Shown here in pieces: positions 53,117 through 61,414 of a DNA stretch of 64,000 bases (positions within the stretch are counted from its first letter, which is position 1; every line of letters begins with the position of its first letter). The DNA is taken from assembly GCA_016710065.1 (NCBI GenBank), contig JADJLP010000001.1, positions 1,657,001 to 1,721,000 of the forward strand, in the 5' to 3' direction. A model generated the notes under the pieces. The model did no database searches. It was given only the letters and a program-made list of their open reading frames with translations, and had not been told where the DNA came from. Position numbers and translations under genes: made by a program. Source of the stretch: Candidatus Ideonella esbjergensis (lineage in GTDB: Bacteria > Pseudomonadota > Gammaproteobacteria > Burkholderiales > Burkholderiaceae_C).

Positions 53117-54162
53117 TCGTTTTCGCACCGCGCGAAGCGCCGCGCGTTCTCGAAGCGGCACTTGTGACGGACATGCACTGAGACAGCGCCGGCGCCGCGG
53201 CTTGGATGTCCCTGCTACATGGCGGCATTGGCGGCTCGGCACCGCGGTCTGGCCGTGGCTTTCGTCGTGGTTCGGTGGTGGACCATGGCCCTCGCGCTTG
53301 CCCTTGTTCAAGCCTTCGAGAGCTAGACGGGGAAGCAAGGAAGTCAAGGCCGAGAGGAGTTCGCTTTCGGCAAGGCCGGCGACACACTAACCACCACCAG
53401 AGCAGCCCCATTGTTCAAGCCCGACCGGTGTTGACAACCGGGCCTCGCCTGGGTTCAACTTCCTCCCGAGCCTGTGCTGCCTGCCACAGCTCTCAATGCA
53501 AGCAGGCCGGTGTTGCGGACTCCGAGAACCCGCCGTTCGCAGTCGTGACCTGCACTTCAAGCCCCGGCCCTTCGAGGCCCTGCCGCGCCAGTCGCGGTGC
53601 CCCTATCTCCCCATCTCGATCCGTCAATCGGATCTGCCTAAGTGGCCTTCGTTGGCGGCAACGCCGCGGCTGAGGCCATCCGCTTAGCAGCCGTCGTGCT
53701 GCAAGCGACAACACCGTTGCCAACGTCGTCAACCCCTTGAGGGTTCTCGGTCACCACTGCCCGTCTGAGGCGGTGCGACCGATTCCAGGCGTGGCCCCGT
53801 GCGCTCCGATGGCAGGAGTGCGTTTCAAGCGGCGAAAGACGGTACCCCACGAACTCCCAGAAACGCCTCGGCATGGACCGAGGTGCGCGCGTCGCATCCC
53901 TTGAGGTGTGAGCGTCATGTCGTTCACCGCCGTGGAAGCACGGCGGCGAGCTGCGGGGAACAGAGATTTTTTAACGCCTGCCTGGCCGCTCCGCGCGGCC
54001 GAACGCTTGAAACAACGCACCGCGCACGAAGGTCGGCGGTGCGGCCGTGCCCTTGACCTTCGACCTGCTCGCGCGACCCTGGACGCACGTGCGAGCTGGA
54101 CTTTCGCGTCCGCACCCTTTGACACGGCTGAAGTGGCTCGCCGGCCGTCAACGGAGCAAGAG
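53117..54162. other. About 1 kb between parM and the integrase without a convincing gene
   Basis: Frames on both strands are short and unlike protein, and third-position bias is absent. The stretch from about 53400 to 53800 is less GC-rich than its surroundings. Regulatory sites for the divergent parM and integrase genes, an attachment site or oriT could be here, but I could not find a clear inverted repeat or direct repeat. The integrase frame remains open upstream of 54163 to 53908, probably by chance. Confidence 0.5.
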
Positions 54163-55308
54163 ATGTCGTCGAAGAAACAGAAGGCCCCGCCGAAGAAGCT
54201 GGTCTATGCGCGGCGGTCGCCGGCGGGTGCGCCGAGGAACCCGCAGAACATCCTCGACACGGCGCCGCAGGGCACGCGCGACTGGAAGCGCGTGCTCCAT
54301 TGCGTGCTCGTGATCCACAACCAGGAGCACTCCAAGCTCATCAAGACCGTCTCCCAGAAGACCATGCTCGACCGCGAGCGCTTCTACTTCAAGTTCTGGG
54401 ACGACCTGCGCTTCAACACCACGTTCCGCGAGGCCGACCCGCGCATCCTCACGAACCGCCAGGTGCAGGCCGTCGCGCGGCTTTGGGCCGAGCGCAAGCT
54501 CTCGGTGGCCACGGTCCACAACTACCTGAGCTTCCTTCGCACCTATGCGGCCTGGATCGGCCGGCCGGGCATGGTTCGCGACGTCGCCACCTACTTCGGC
54601 GACGACTCGCACTACGTGCACCGCGACCGCACGGCCAACTTCGACCGCAGCTGGATCGCCCGCAGCGTCGAGGTCGAGGCCAAGATCGCCGAGGTCACGG
54701 CCTACGACCCGTGGGTCGGCATCCAGCTCGAGCTCTGCTACCACTTCGGCCTGCGCGCGAAGGAAGCCCGGCACTTTCGGCCGCACATGGCGGTGATCAC
54801 CCGAGACGAGGCCAACCCGCGCGACGCCCAGCACTTCCCGGACTGCGAGCGGTTCCTGCGGGTGCGCTACGGCACCAAGGGCGGCCGCCCGCGCGACATC
54901 CCAGTGCAGACGCCCGAGCAGGAGGCCCTGCTGAAACGCGCCCTGCAGTCGGTGGCGCCGGGCCAGTACGTGGGCGCCCCCGGCCGCACCGCGACCCAGA
55001 ACGCCAACCGCTTCTACAACGTCCTGCGGCGCTTCGGCATCACGAAGGCCGCCCTGGGCGTCACCGCCCACGGACTGCGCCACCAGCATGCCAACGACCG
55101 CTATGAGGAATTGACCGGCGAGCCCTCTCCGGTGCGCGGCGGTTCCGGTGATGGTGGCGAGGACGCCACCGCGCGCCTGGCCATCGCTTCCGAATTGGGC
55201 CACGGGCGCATCGCGATTTCGGATGCGTATTTAGGCAAGAGCCAGGCCCATGCACGCGCCACCGCGCCGGTAGCAGGCGACGAGGCCGTCGCGCCTCCGA
55301 CTGCGTGA
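54163..55308 (+). CDS. int: Tyrosine recombinase/integrase
   Basis: A 381-residue site-specific recombinase. The N-terminal basic arm and SAM-like core-binding domain (about 35-165) precede the catalytic domain. Catalytic residues are Arg198 (Gly-Leu-Arg-Ala-Lys), His303 and Arg306 (Ala-His-Gly-Leu-Arg-His), His347 (Leu-Gly-His-Gly-Arg) and Tyr356 (Asp-Ala-Tyr-Leu-Gly). The ATG at 54163 follows an AGGAG-like sequence (GGAGCAAGAG). It could integrate and excise the element, although it may instead belong to the accessory region. Confidence 0.9.
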   Translation: MSSKKQKAPPKKLVYARRSPAGAPRNPQNILDTAPQGTRDWKRVLHCVLVIHNQEHSKLIKTVSQKTMLDRERFYFKFWDDLRFNTTFREADPRILTNRQVQAVARLWAERKLSVATVHNYLSFLRTYAAWIGRPGMVRDVATYFGDDSHYVHRDRTANFDRSWIARSVEVEAKIAEVTAYDPWVGIQLELCYHFGLRAKEARHFRPHMAVITRDEANPRDAQHFPDCERFLRVRYGTKGGRPRDIPVQTPEQEALLKRALQSVAPGQYVGAPGRTATQNANRFYNVLRRFGITKAALGVTAHGLRHQHANDRYEELTGEPSPVRGGSGDGGEDATARLAIASELGHGRIAISDAYLGKSQAHARATAPVAGDEAVAPPTA

Positions 55309-55462
55309 CGGGGGCCGCCATGTTCAACGTTCGACATGTTCCCCACAGCGCGAGCCGGAAGCATTCGAGGTCAATGCCCTCGCGGCGCTTTGGCCGGCTC
55401 TCGATCACGCAATGGAAACTGGGCTTCGCCAACGTAGACTTGCGGCGTTACAGGAGAACGAT

Positions 55463-55807
55463 TTGGCAAAGTCGTACGGCCAGTTGCAGGCCCAGATTCA
55501 GAAACTCCAGGCCGAGGCAGAGGCGCTCAAGGCAAAGGAGATCGAAGGCGTCATCGCCCGGATCCGCACGGCCATCGAGCACTACGGCATCACGCCCGAC
55601 CAGTTGTTCGGCAAGGCCAAGAAGGCCTCGACTGGCCGGGCCGCGGCCAAGAAGGCGCCGGCGCGCAAGTCGGCCGCGAAGGGCAAGCCCGTGGCGATCA
55701 AGTACCGCGACGGCGACAACACCTGGACCGGCCGCGGCAACAAGCCGCGGTGGCTGGTCGCCCGGCTCGAAGAGGGCAAGCAGCTCGCGGACTTCGCCGT
55801 CAGCTGA
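55463..55807 (+). CDS. H-NS-family nucleoid protein
   Basis: A 114-residue xenogeneic silencer. It starts at TTG, with an excellent AGGAG 6 bp upstream. Residues about 4-45 form the coiled-coil dimerisation region; a Lys/Ala-rich linker (about 58-77) leads to the DNA-binding part with the core Thr-Trp-Thr-Gly-Arg-Gly-Asn-Lys-Pro-Arg-Trp-Leu. Mobile elements often carry such proteins to lower the cost of their arrival. A terminator-like hairpin follows its stop. Confidence 0.9.
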   Translation: MAKSYGQLQAQIQKLQAEAEALKAKEIEGVIARIRTAIEHYGITPDQLFGKAKKASTGRAAAKKAPARKSAAKGKPVAIKYRDGDNTWTGRGNKPRWLVARLEEGKQLADFAVS

Positions 55808-55814
55808 GTCTGTC

Positions 55815-55834
55815 GGTGCCCCTGGCCGGGCACC
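55815..55834 (+). terminator. Hairpin after the H-NS-like gene
   Basis: GGTGCCC and GGGCACC form a perfect 7-bp stem with a 6-base loop, 7 bp after the H-NS stop. No T-run follows. It lies between convergent genes and could stop transcription from the plus strand. Confidence 0.45.
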
Positions 55835-55948
55835 CAGTCGATGGCGGGCTCTTCCGGCGCGGGGCTGCAGTCCCGTTGCACCAGCCGAGCAGGCTGAAGC
55901 TGGCCGCCAGCGGCTGGGCGCCGGCAAGGGGCATGGCGGCCCCTTGGG

Positions 55949-56845
55949 TCACGCCCACCGCGGCAGGTCGATGTCCTCCCACTCGCCCTCGGCCTGCAGC
56001 ATCGGAAAGTGCCCTCGCGCCCGGCACTCGGCCAGCCGATGCAGTGCCCGCCGGAAGTCGCTGCGGCCACGCTCCAGGAACGGGCGCATCGCGCGGTAGA
56101 CGGCGACGGTGTTCGGCCGGCCCTTCTCGCACGCGATGAAGGCCCACTCAGCTTCCTCGCCGGTGAGTTGGTAGACGCCCTCGCAGTACATCGCCGCGGA
56201 CAGCGCGTAGCCGAGCCTGGCGCAGGAACGGCGGAAGCCTTCGAAGGTGACGTCCTCGGCGGACTTCACGTCGGCGAGCGTGCGGGCGTCGTGCCACCAG
56301 TCGATCTTGATCTTGCACTTGACTCCGGTGTCGGGGTCCAGCCAGACCAGCGCCACCTCGGCCTCGCCCTTGGCCAGCAGTTCGCGCGCCTTGCGGTGGG
56401 TCATCGCGTTGTCGATGATCCGCTCGATGGGCTCCTTCCAGGCCTCGGGGTACACGGTGCGCCCGGCCGCCTGCACCATGCATTCGGCGTAGCGTTGCTT
56501 GCCTTCCTTCCTGGCGCGGTTCACCTTCGGCATCGCGAAGAACCGCGACTCGAAGGTGTCGGGCTCCAGCAGCCGGCCGTGCAGAACCGAGCCGAACAGC
56601 AGCGCTTCGGTGGATTCCTCCGGATCGGTGATGCCGCTGAGGAAGTGCGCAGGGCTGATCAGCATGCGCTTGAGCTGGGTGGAGGAGACGGCGCTGCGGT
56701 CGCCGTGGTAGTCCTCGTTGCTCATGCCGCGCGTCACACCGAATGGGATGTCGGGAACCTCGCGGGCTGGCGTGGCCGGTGCTTGACAGGCCTCCGCCAC
56801 CTCGGTGTCGTCATCGTGCAGGTCGCTGCTCATCGCGGTCTCCAT
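55949..56845 (-). CDS. RecE-type PD-(D/E)XK exonuclease domain protein (DUF3799-like)
   Basis: A 298-residue protein matching the exonuclease VIII C-terminal domain. Family features are Tyr-His near residue 48, the Ser-Ser-Thr-Gln-Leu-Lys helix with Ser-Pro-Ala-His-Phe, Gly-x-x-Leu-His (about 88-92), the Asp in Lys-Ile-Asp-Trp near 182 and Ala-Asp-Val-Lys near 193. Such enzymes resect double-strand ends for annealing. A RecT-like annealing partner is not seen in the window. A Met four codons in is an alternative start. Confidence 0.82.
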   Translation of the reverse strand: METAMSSDLHDDDTEVAEACQAPATPAREVPDIPFGVTRGMSNEDYHGDRSAVSSTQLKRMLISPAHFLSGITDPEESTEALLFGSVLHGRLLEPDTFESRFFAMPKVNRARKEGKQRYAECMVQAAGRTVYPEAWKEPIERIIDNAMTHRKARELLAKGEAEVALVWLDPDTGVKCKIKIDWWHDARTLADVKSAEDVTFEGFRRSCARLGYALSAAMYCEGVYQLTGEEAEWAFIACEKGRPNTVAVYRAMRPFLERGRSDFRRALHRLAECRARGHFPMLQAEGEWEDIDLPRWA

Positions 56846-58057
56846 TTCGCTGTTGCTACCTGATCACGATACGAAGAGGCCCTGCGTATTCAAGGTCGGC
56901 GGGTGCGATCCCGACGCAAGCGGAGCCATGGCACCCAAACCCTCTGATCCGCTGCATCCGGTGCCCTGCGACGGCGGCTGGTTTCGGTGAGGGCAAGGTG
57001 GTTCGTTTCGGTTGGACGAACCTCTTCCTCCCTTGCATAGTCACGAGGTCGCAGCCGCACAGCGGCGCTTGCTCGTCGATGCCCACTTCGAGGTCAGGAG
57101 ACGGTCGGTGAACTCTCTGCTGGAGCGCCTGCGGCGCAAGCTTCGCGAGCTTGGCCGGCCCCTGAGCGAAGGCGCCTCCTCGGACGGCGAGCGTTACCCG
57201 TCTCGGGCAGACGCGGGTGGTGTTCCTCAGCGCCGCACCGAGATCGAGCCCATCCTCCCTCGTCAGGGACCGGGTCCAGCGGCAACTGACCAGGAAAGTC
57301 GTCTACCGGCGCAGCAGCCTCCGCCGCCAACGTCGACAAGGCTGAGGGCCGCCGTCCTCTCGAAGAAGCGCCCCCCTGGGCCACCGCGCCAGTCCGGCTC
57401 GATCTGGGGACGGACGTCCATTCTGGACGTGGGCTACGGTTCAACGGGTTACGGGCAGGCCGCGGAGCCGCCTCTGTCCGTGCTCCAAGTCGGTCCGGTG
57501 GCTCCCGACACCGGGCTGGCCCACGTAGCCTCACCATGGCCAACTTGGCCATCACCAACCTCAGGACAAGGCCACCCAACCACGATCGATCCCGTTCCCG
57601 AGCCAACGTGGTCGGCGGAAATGGCTCAGCCCCTGGCCATCTTTCAGGTGCCAGCCTTGCCTCTGATGGACGCCGCGGCGTCGTTCGATGGCACTCTCGC
57701 GCTCCATCCCAGTCTTGAAGCTCTGCGGCCCTCGCCGGCCACGCTGCAGCTTTGCCTGGACTTTGGAGATGGAAGGCCAACCCCGGACCACCGGTCAAGC
57801 GAGTAGGCCTCCGGCGCCCCTACGAACTAGGGTTTCACCCGACCGTCGACTGGTCGTCCGCCGGCTCACCCACTGCTTCGAGCCGATCCCCCACCCGGAG
57901 GCTTTCGCGCCCTTAGCATCATCGACGGTCGCAGCTCAAGCCAACGCCCGGGCGCCTCAGGACAGCGAGCCAGAGGAGCCGATCCTCGCGAGCCGTGCGC
58001 CCCGTGGCCGAGAATGGCTGCTCGTCCGGTTAATCTTGGTGCTCGGGAGGCACAAAA
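56846..58057. other. About 1.2 kb with no confident gene
   Basis: A frame from 57012 to 57806 is open on the plus strand, but it is Pro/Ser-rich and has only moderate third-position G/C; an opposing frame covers most of it. Its first 40 residues (with Leu-Leu-Glu-Arg-Leu-Arg-Arg-Lys-Leu) could be a decayed gene start. A good ribosome binding sequence, GGGAGG at 58045-58050, belongs to the ATPase gene downstream. No repeat was noticed. Confidence 0.45.
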
Positions 58058-59242
58058 ATGACAAGCGGCTACGTCTCGTCGGAGGGCGAGTTTGCTGGCG
58101 AGGTGGCGACACCGCCGACGGCGGCATGGGTCAGGTTCCTGCGGAGCTACGGTCCGACACCCAACAACTTGACGATGTTCGACGAGTACGTGTCGAACGC
58201 ACTGGGTCGCGCAAAGGTCGCGCCGATCACGCTATCGACGCCGCTTCTGGAGAACATGGCCCGACACATTGAGTCCCAGGTGCCGGGCTCCCTCCTGATC
58301 GCGGGCACAGCTGGCGATGGGAAGACCTACCACTGCAGAGCGCTCTGGGCCCGTATCGGCGGCGACGCGAAGGTCTGGGCGACCAAGGGGAATGTCAAGG
58401 AGCTCCGACTGCAGGATGGTCGCCTAGCGGTCTTTATCAAGGACCTTTCAGAATTCAATGGCGAAGAGAGCGACATCCCACTAGAGCGCCTCGAAAGATC
58501 GGTGCTCGGAGGCGACGACTCCGAGCTTGTGGTCCTAGCCGCCAATCATGGTCAGCTACTCGATCGTCTTCGTGACCTGGGCAAACGCCAGGGGCGACCG
58601 CACCCGCTGCGAAAACCACTTCAAGAGCGGTTCTTGCAGGCAGGTCCAGCGCTTGAACGATTGGCGGTCTTCGACCTGAGCCGCACGACCAGTCGCAAGA
58701 CGTTCGACGAAGTCGCGAGCGCAGTGGCGCGGCATCCTGAGTGGGAAAACTGCAGGCGATGTGCCCTGAACGCCGGGGGAAAGGTGTGCCCCATCAACGA
58801 GAACCGTCGACGCTTGCTCGGCGAATCAGACGACGGTCAGCTCGCGCGTCGGCTGGGCGATTTGGTCGAAATCGCCCGCCTCAACGGCCTCCATCTTCCG
58901 GTGCGAGACCTGTTGGCACTGTGCTCGAACATGGTTCTCGGCTACGCCGATGCAAAGCTGGCCAAAGAGAACCTGATGACATGCTCGGACGTTCCCAAGA
59001 TCCAGGAGAACGGTCACCTTAGCAAGGCCAGCGTCTACGCCAACGCCTTCGGAGCGAACCTGCCAAGACGGAGGGCGTCCGACCGCCCGGTCTTCAAAGC
59101 GATGGCAAGCTTCGGCGTTGGCGAAGACCATCGGGCGATGGAGTGCGCGACCCCGCCGGAAGAGATCCAGCACCTCGCCTCTCCACAGTGCGTCGCGTCC
59201 CGGTGCGGCCACTGGTTCCTGGACCTGCGCCTGGGCGTGTAG
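58058..59242 (+). CDS. P-loop ATPase, probably truncated at the C-terminus
   Basis: A 394-residue protein with a Walker A, G-T-A-G-D-G-K-T, at residues 83-90 and a Walker B-like stretch (Leu-Val-Val-Leu-Ala-Ala-Asn-His) near 160. A C-x2-C-x8-C cluster lies near 230-245. I do not recognise the family with certainty; large ATPases of this style occur in defence and mobile-element modules. From about residue 355 (Ala-Ser-Phe-Gly-Val-Gly) the sequence loses its protein-like character, suggesting a frameshift or deletion near 59120. GGGAGG precedes the ATG with good spacing. Confidence 0.65.
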   Translation: MTSGYVSSEGEFAGEVATPPTAAWVRFLRSYGPTPNNLTMFDEYVSNALGRAKVAPITLSTPLLENMARHIESQVPGSLLIAGTAGDGKTYHCRALWARIGGDAKVWATKGNVKELRLQDGRLAVFIKDLSEFNGEESDIPLERLERSVLGGDDSELVVLAANHGQLLDRLRDLGKRQGRPHPLRKPLQERFLQAGPALERLAVFDLSRTTSRKTFDEVASAVARHPEWENCRRCALNAGGKVCPINENRRRLLGESDDGQLARRLGDLVEIARLNGLHLPVRDLLALCSNMVLGYADAKLAKENLMTCSDVPKIQENGHLSKASVYANAFGANLPRRRASDRPVFKAMASFGVGEDHRAMECATPPEEIQHLASPQCVASRCGHWFLDLRLGV

Positions 59243-59269
59243 CCCGGCCGCACCTCATCGCCGTGGCAC

Positions 59270-59530
59270 TCACCCACCGACCCAGGTCCTCATGCAGTGG
59301 TGCCAGGCGCTGACCGCATCGGTCTGGTTGTCCACCACCAGTTCCAACCATTCCTGAAGCTCGGCCGAGGCCTCGTCGCTGGGCTCGTCGAACAGCTGCA
59401 GGTCGTAGGGCGCTTTCGGCAGTTCAAGCTGTGAGGCGTTCCGGCGCACCCAGGCATGCATCACGTCAATGCGCTTGTCCGCCGTTCGGCCGATCGGCAC
59501 TTGGCGACGGGCCGCGAAGTCCCAGGCCAT
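59270..59530 (-). CDS. Small hypothetical protein, possibly a gene remnant
   Basis: An 86-residue product rich in Trp, Asp and Glu (Asp-Val-Met-His-Ala-Trp, Leu-Gln-Glu-Trp-Leu-Glu-Leu). The same frame stays open and protein-like upstream to 59611 (for example Leu-Leu-Arg-Leu-His-Pro-Arg-Ile-Ala-Ser), where it meets a stop without a good start codon. That pattern suggests the 5' end of an older gene has been lost. No family is recognised. Confidence 0.4.
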   Translation of the reverse strand: MAWDFAARRQVPIGRTADKRIDVMHAWVRRNASQLELPKAPYDLQLFDEPSDEASAELQEWLELVVDNQTDAVSAWHHCMRTWVGG

Positions 59531-59871
59531 CGAGTCGACGCTGGCAATGCGTGGATGCAGTCGGAGCAGCTGCGCGACGACCTGATGGACGTGCTGCTGG
59601 GTGCAGACGCGTTATGGGAAGGCCCGCGCGAGAAGGCGGCTTCGGCGGGTGCTGGCAAGGCGGGCTAAGGGGAGGTGAGAAAGTCGCCCCCTGGGGGCGC
59701 CCATGCCTTGCCGGGGGGCGACCACCCTGCCCTACTAAGCAGAACAGCTACGCTGACGTAGAGCAACTGCGCATACGTAGCAAACGAAGGAGGGGGCGAC
59801 TGCGCTGCCTCCCCTACGGAGGCCGTGCCTTGTTGCTGGCGATGGGCCATCAGCCGCACACTCTCGGCACG

Positions 59872-60384
59872 ATGTCGAAAGCGATCACGATGAGCACCAC
59901 CAAGTCAGCACCCAAGCCAAGCGCTTCGCCCACCGAAAAGGTTCTCGAGGCGAAGTGGGGCAAAACGCTGATCGCTGCCGGCTTCACCGCCCTGCCGGAT
60001 GTGATCTTCCAGTACCAGAAAGCCCTCAAGCTCAAGCCGCTGGACGTGCTCGTCCTGCTGCACCTGGCCAGCTACTGGTGGAAGCCGAACGAGAACCCGT
60101 GGCCTGCAAAAGGCACGATCGCCGACGCCATTGATGTTGACCCCAGGACCGTGCAGCGCTCGATCGCCAAGATGGAAGCGCTGGGCTACGTCCAGCGCAT
60201 CGAGCGCAAGGCGAAGGCAGGCGACAACCTGACCAATCAATACGATCTTCGTGGCTTGGTGAAAGCCGCTGCTACGTTTGCAGAACAGAAGATAGCGATC
60301 CGTGAGAAGCGCGCTGGGGAGGACAAGAGCAGGCGCGCAACCCCTGCAGCCTTCGCTCTCATCGAGGGGGGCAAGAAGATCTGA
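59872..60384 (+). CDS. Winged helix-turn-helix protein
   Basis: A 170-residue protein. A central winged helix (about 60-125) has Trp-Pro-Ala-Lys-Gly-Thr-Ile-Ala-Asp-Ala-Ile and Thr-Val-Gln-Arg-Ser-Ile-Ala-Lys-Met, resembling DNA-binding domains of plasmid and phage replication or regulatory proteins. The N-terminus is Ser/Thr/Pro-rich and the tail is basic. Another ATG six codons later (59890) is possible. The start is uncertain because no strong ribosome binding sequence is visible. Confidence 0.75.
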   Translation: MSKAITMSTTKSAPKPSASPTEKVLEAKWGKTLIAAGFTALPDVIFQYQKALKLKPLDVLVLLHLASYWWKPNENPWPAKGTIADAIDVDPRTVQRSIAKMEALGYVQRIERKAKAGDNLTNQYDLRGLVKAAATFAEQKIAIREKRAGEDKSRRATPAAFALIEGGKKI

Positions 60385-60388
60385 ATTT

Positions 60389-60512
60389 AGCGGCGTAGCT
60401 CAATACGGATAGAGCACCAACGTCAAGCTACTCGCTGAGGGTAGCCGTCCATGGGGAGTAAGCACCATCATGGTACAGCGTTGACGATCCCGGTTCGAGT
60501 CCGGGCACCGTT
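60389..60512 (+). tRNA. tRNA-like gene with an interrupted anticodon arm
   Basis: The 5' part has an acceptor strand (60389-60395), TA, a GCTC/GAGC D-stem with a conserved-pattern loop AATACGGATA, and a possible anticodon stem CAACG (60418-60422). The 3' part has CGTTG (60479-60483), a 5-base variable region, a perfect T-arm CCCGG-TTCGAGT-CCGGG and an acceptor strand CACCGTT with one mismatch and one GU pair. Between the two anticodon-stem halves lie 56 bases instead of 7, able to form two hairpins (GCTAC/GTAGC and CCATG/CATGG). If U33 and a CAA anticodon are read at 60423-60426, the extra 50-odd bases sit just after position 37. It may be a pseudo-tRNA or an unusual functional one. Confidence 0.55.
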
Positions 60513-60526
60513 CCATTTTTGCCTGC

Positions 60527-60562
60527 AACCCCCGTTTCAGCCGAAAGCTGGTACGGGGGGTT
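60527..60562. terminator. Extended hairpin between the tRNA-like gene and the TIGR02391 gene
   Basis: AACCCCCGT pairs with ACGGGGGGTT (one bulged G), and inside it CAGC pairs with GCTG around CGAAA. The compact, GC-rich structure lies between the tRNA-like gene and the end of the minus-strand gene. A run of five T precedes it at 60516-60520. It could stop transcription from either side. Confidence 0.5.
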
Positions 60563-60569
60563 GATGGCT

Positions 60570-61361
60570 TCACTTGGCTGCATCAAGCCGCCGATGGATC
60601 AAGGACGCAAGCGACAAGAGGTCTTCGGCGTCCTCTTTGCTCATGGCCCAAAGGATTCGGGCTTCGTGTGCGCTGGGGTTCCTGAACATCCCGAACGCGC
60701 CCTTGATCAGGTTCGCGAAGCCGCTCTGCTCGCTGCGCTGGCTCTCGGTAGCGAGCGCGTTGATGGCCAGCAGGGGGGCCGAGCCGCATAGGGCCGCATC
60801 GACCAACCTCCCTCCATCTTCGGTGAGGCCGGTTTTCGTACGAAGCTTGTCGGCGATGCTCTTGCTGGCCTCAAGCACTGCGTGGAAGTAGTTGTCCGCG
60901 ACCAGTTCTGCCCGGCAGAAGCGCAACACGTCGGCGTGGACGCCGCGTCGTACCAGGTCGGCGCGCAACTCATCGGCGCGCCGGGAAGCTTCTGGAAGAG
61001 TCTTGACGTGATCGGTGGCGACCAACTCGCCGGCGGCGTCGACGGCGAGTCCTGAGAAAGCCAAGGCGCGGTTGAGATTGGCGCGCATCGGCTCGAACCG
61101 TTCCGGCCGCTTTATATGACGCGCCGGCAGCATGGCATGGCGCATGAACTCCAGGATGGCCCGGCGGTTTTGTGCTCTGTTCTGCCGTTCTACGAAGGCG
61201 TTGTGCAGCCGCACCCATTTGGTCGCGGTCGGCGTCGGATCGATCATCTTGATCGAGGCCAGCAGGTGGCCGATTTCCGATCCTGTCAGTCCCTCTGACG
61301 TGTCTCCCAGGGCTGTCGCGATGGCCTCAAGCTCTCCTTGTGAAAACACCTGCTCTGCCAT
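60570..61361 (-). CDS. TIGR02391-family (HEPN-like) protein
   Basis: A 263-residue protein. The C-terminal domain (about 140-260) has the family pattern: an Ala-x-x-Glu-Ala helix, Gly-x-x-Leu-Val-x-x-Ala-Leu, then Phe-Arg-Asn-Pro-x-Ala-His-Glu and a final Glu-Asp-Ala-Glu-Asp-Leu-Leu-Ser-Leu-Ala-Ser-Leu. The Arg-x4-6-His motif recalls HEPN ribonucleases, which are common in abortive infection. It is a stand-alone gene here, in a cluster with a toxin-antitoxin pair and an insertion sequence. Confidence 0.8.
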   Translation of the reverse strand: MAEQVFSQGELEAIATALGDTSEGLTGSEIGHLLASIKMIDPTPTATKWVRLHNAFVERQNRAQNRRAILEFMRHAMLPARHIKRPERFEPMRANLNRALAFSGLAVDAAGELVATDHVKTLPEASRRADELRADLVRRGVHADVLRFCRAELVADNYFHAVLEASKSIADKLRTKTGLTEDGGRLVDAALCGSAPLLAINALATESQRSEQSGFANLIKGAFGMFRNPSAHEARILWAMSKEDAEDLLSLASLIHRRLDAAK

Positions 61362-61414
61362 GGCGCCTCGTTCAATCGTGTCTGGCTACGGCCGCTGCTG
61401 GCCAGCGTAGCTAG

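Noticed and set aside
57012..57806. Plus-strand open frame of 264 codons
   Set aside because: Pro/Ser-rich product, moderate third-position G/C, no ribosome binding sequence, and an opposing frame of similar length; probably chance, with at most a decayed N-terminal part.
60389..60512. A tRNA with a group I intron
   Set aside because: The insert is only about 50 bases, far too short for a self-splicing intron.
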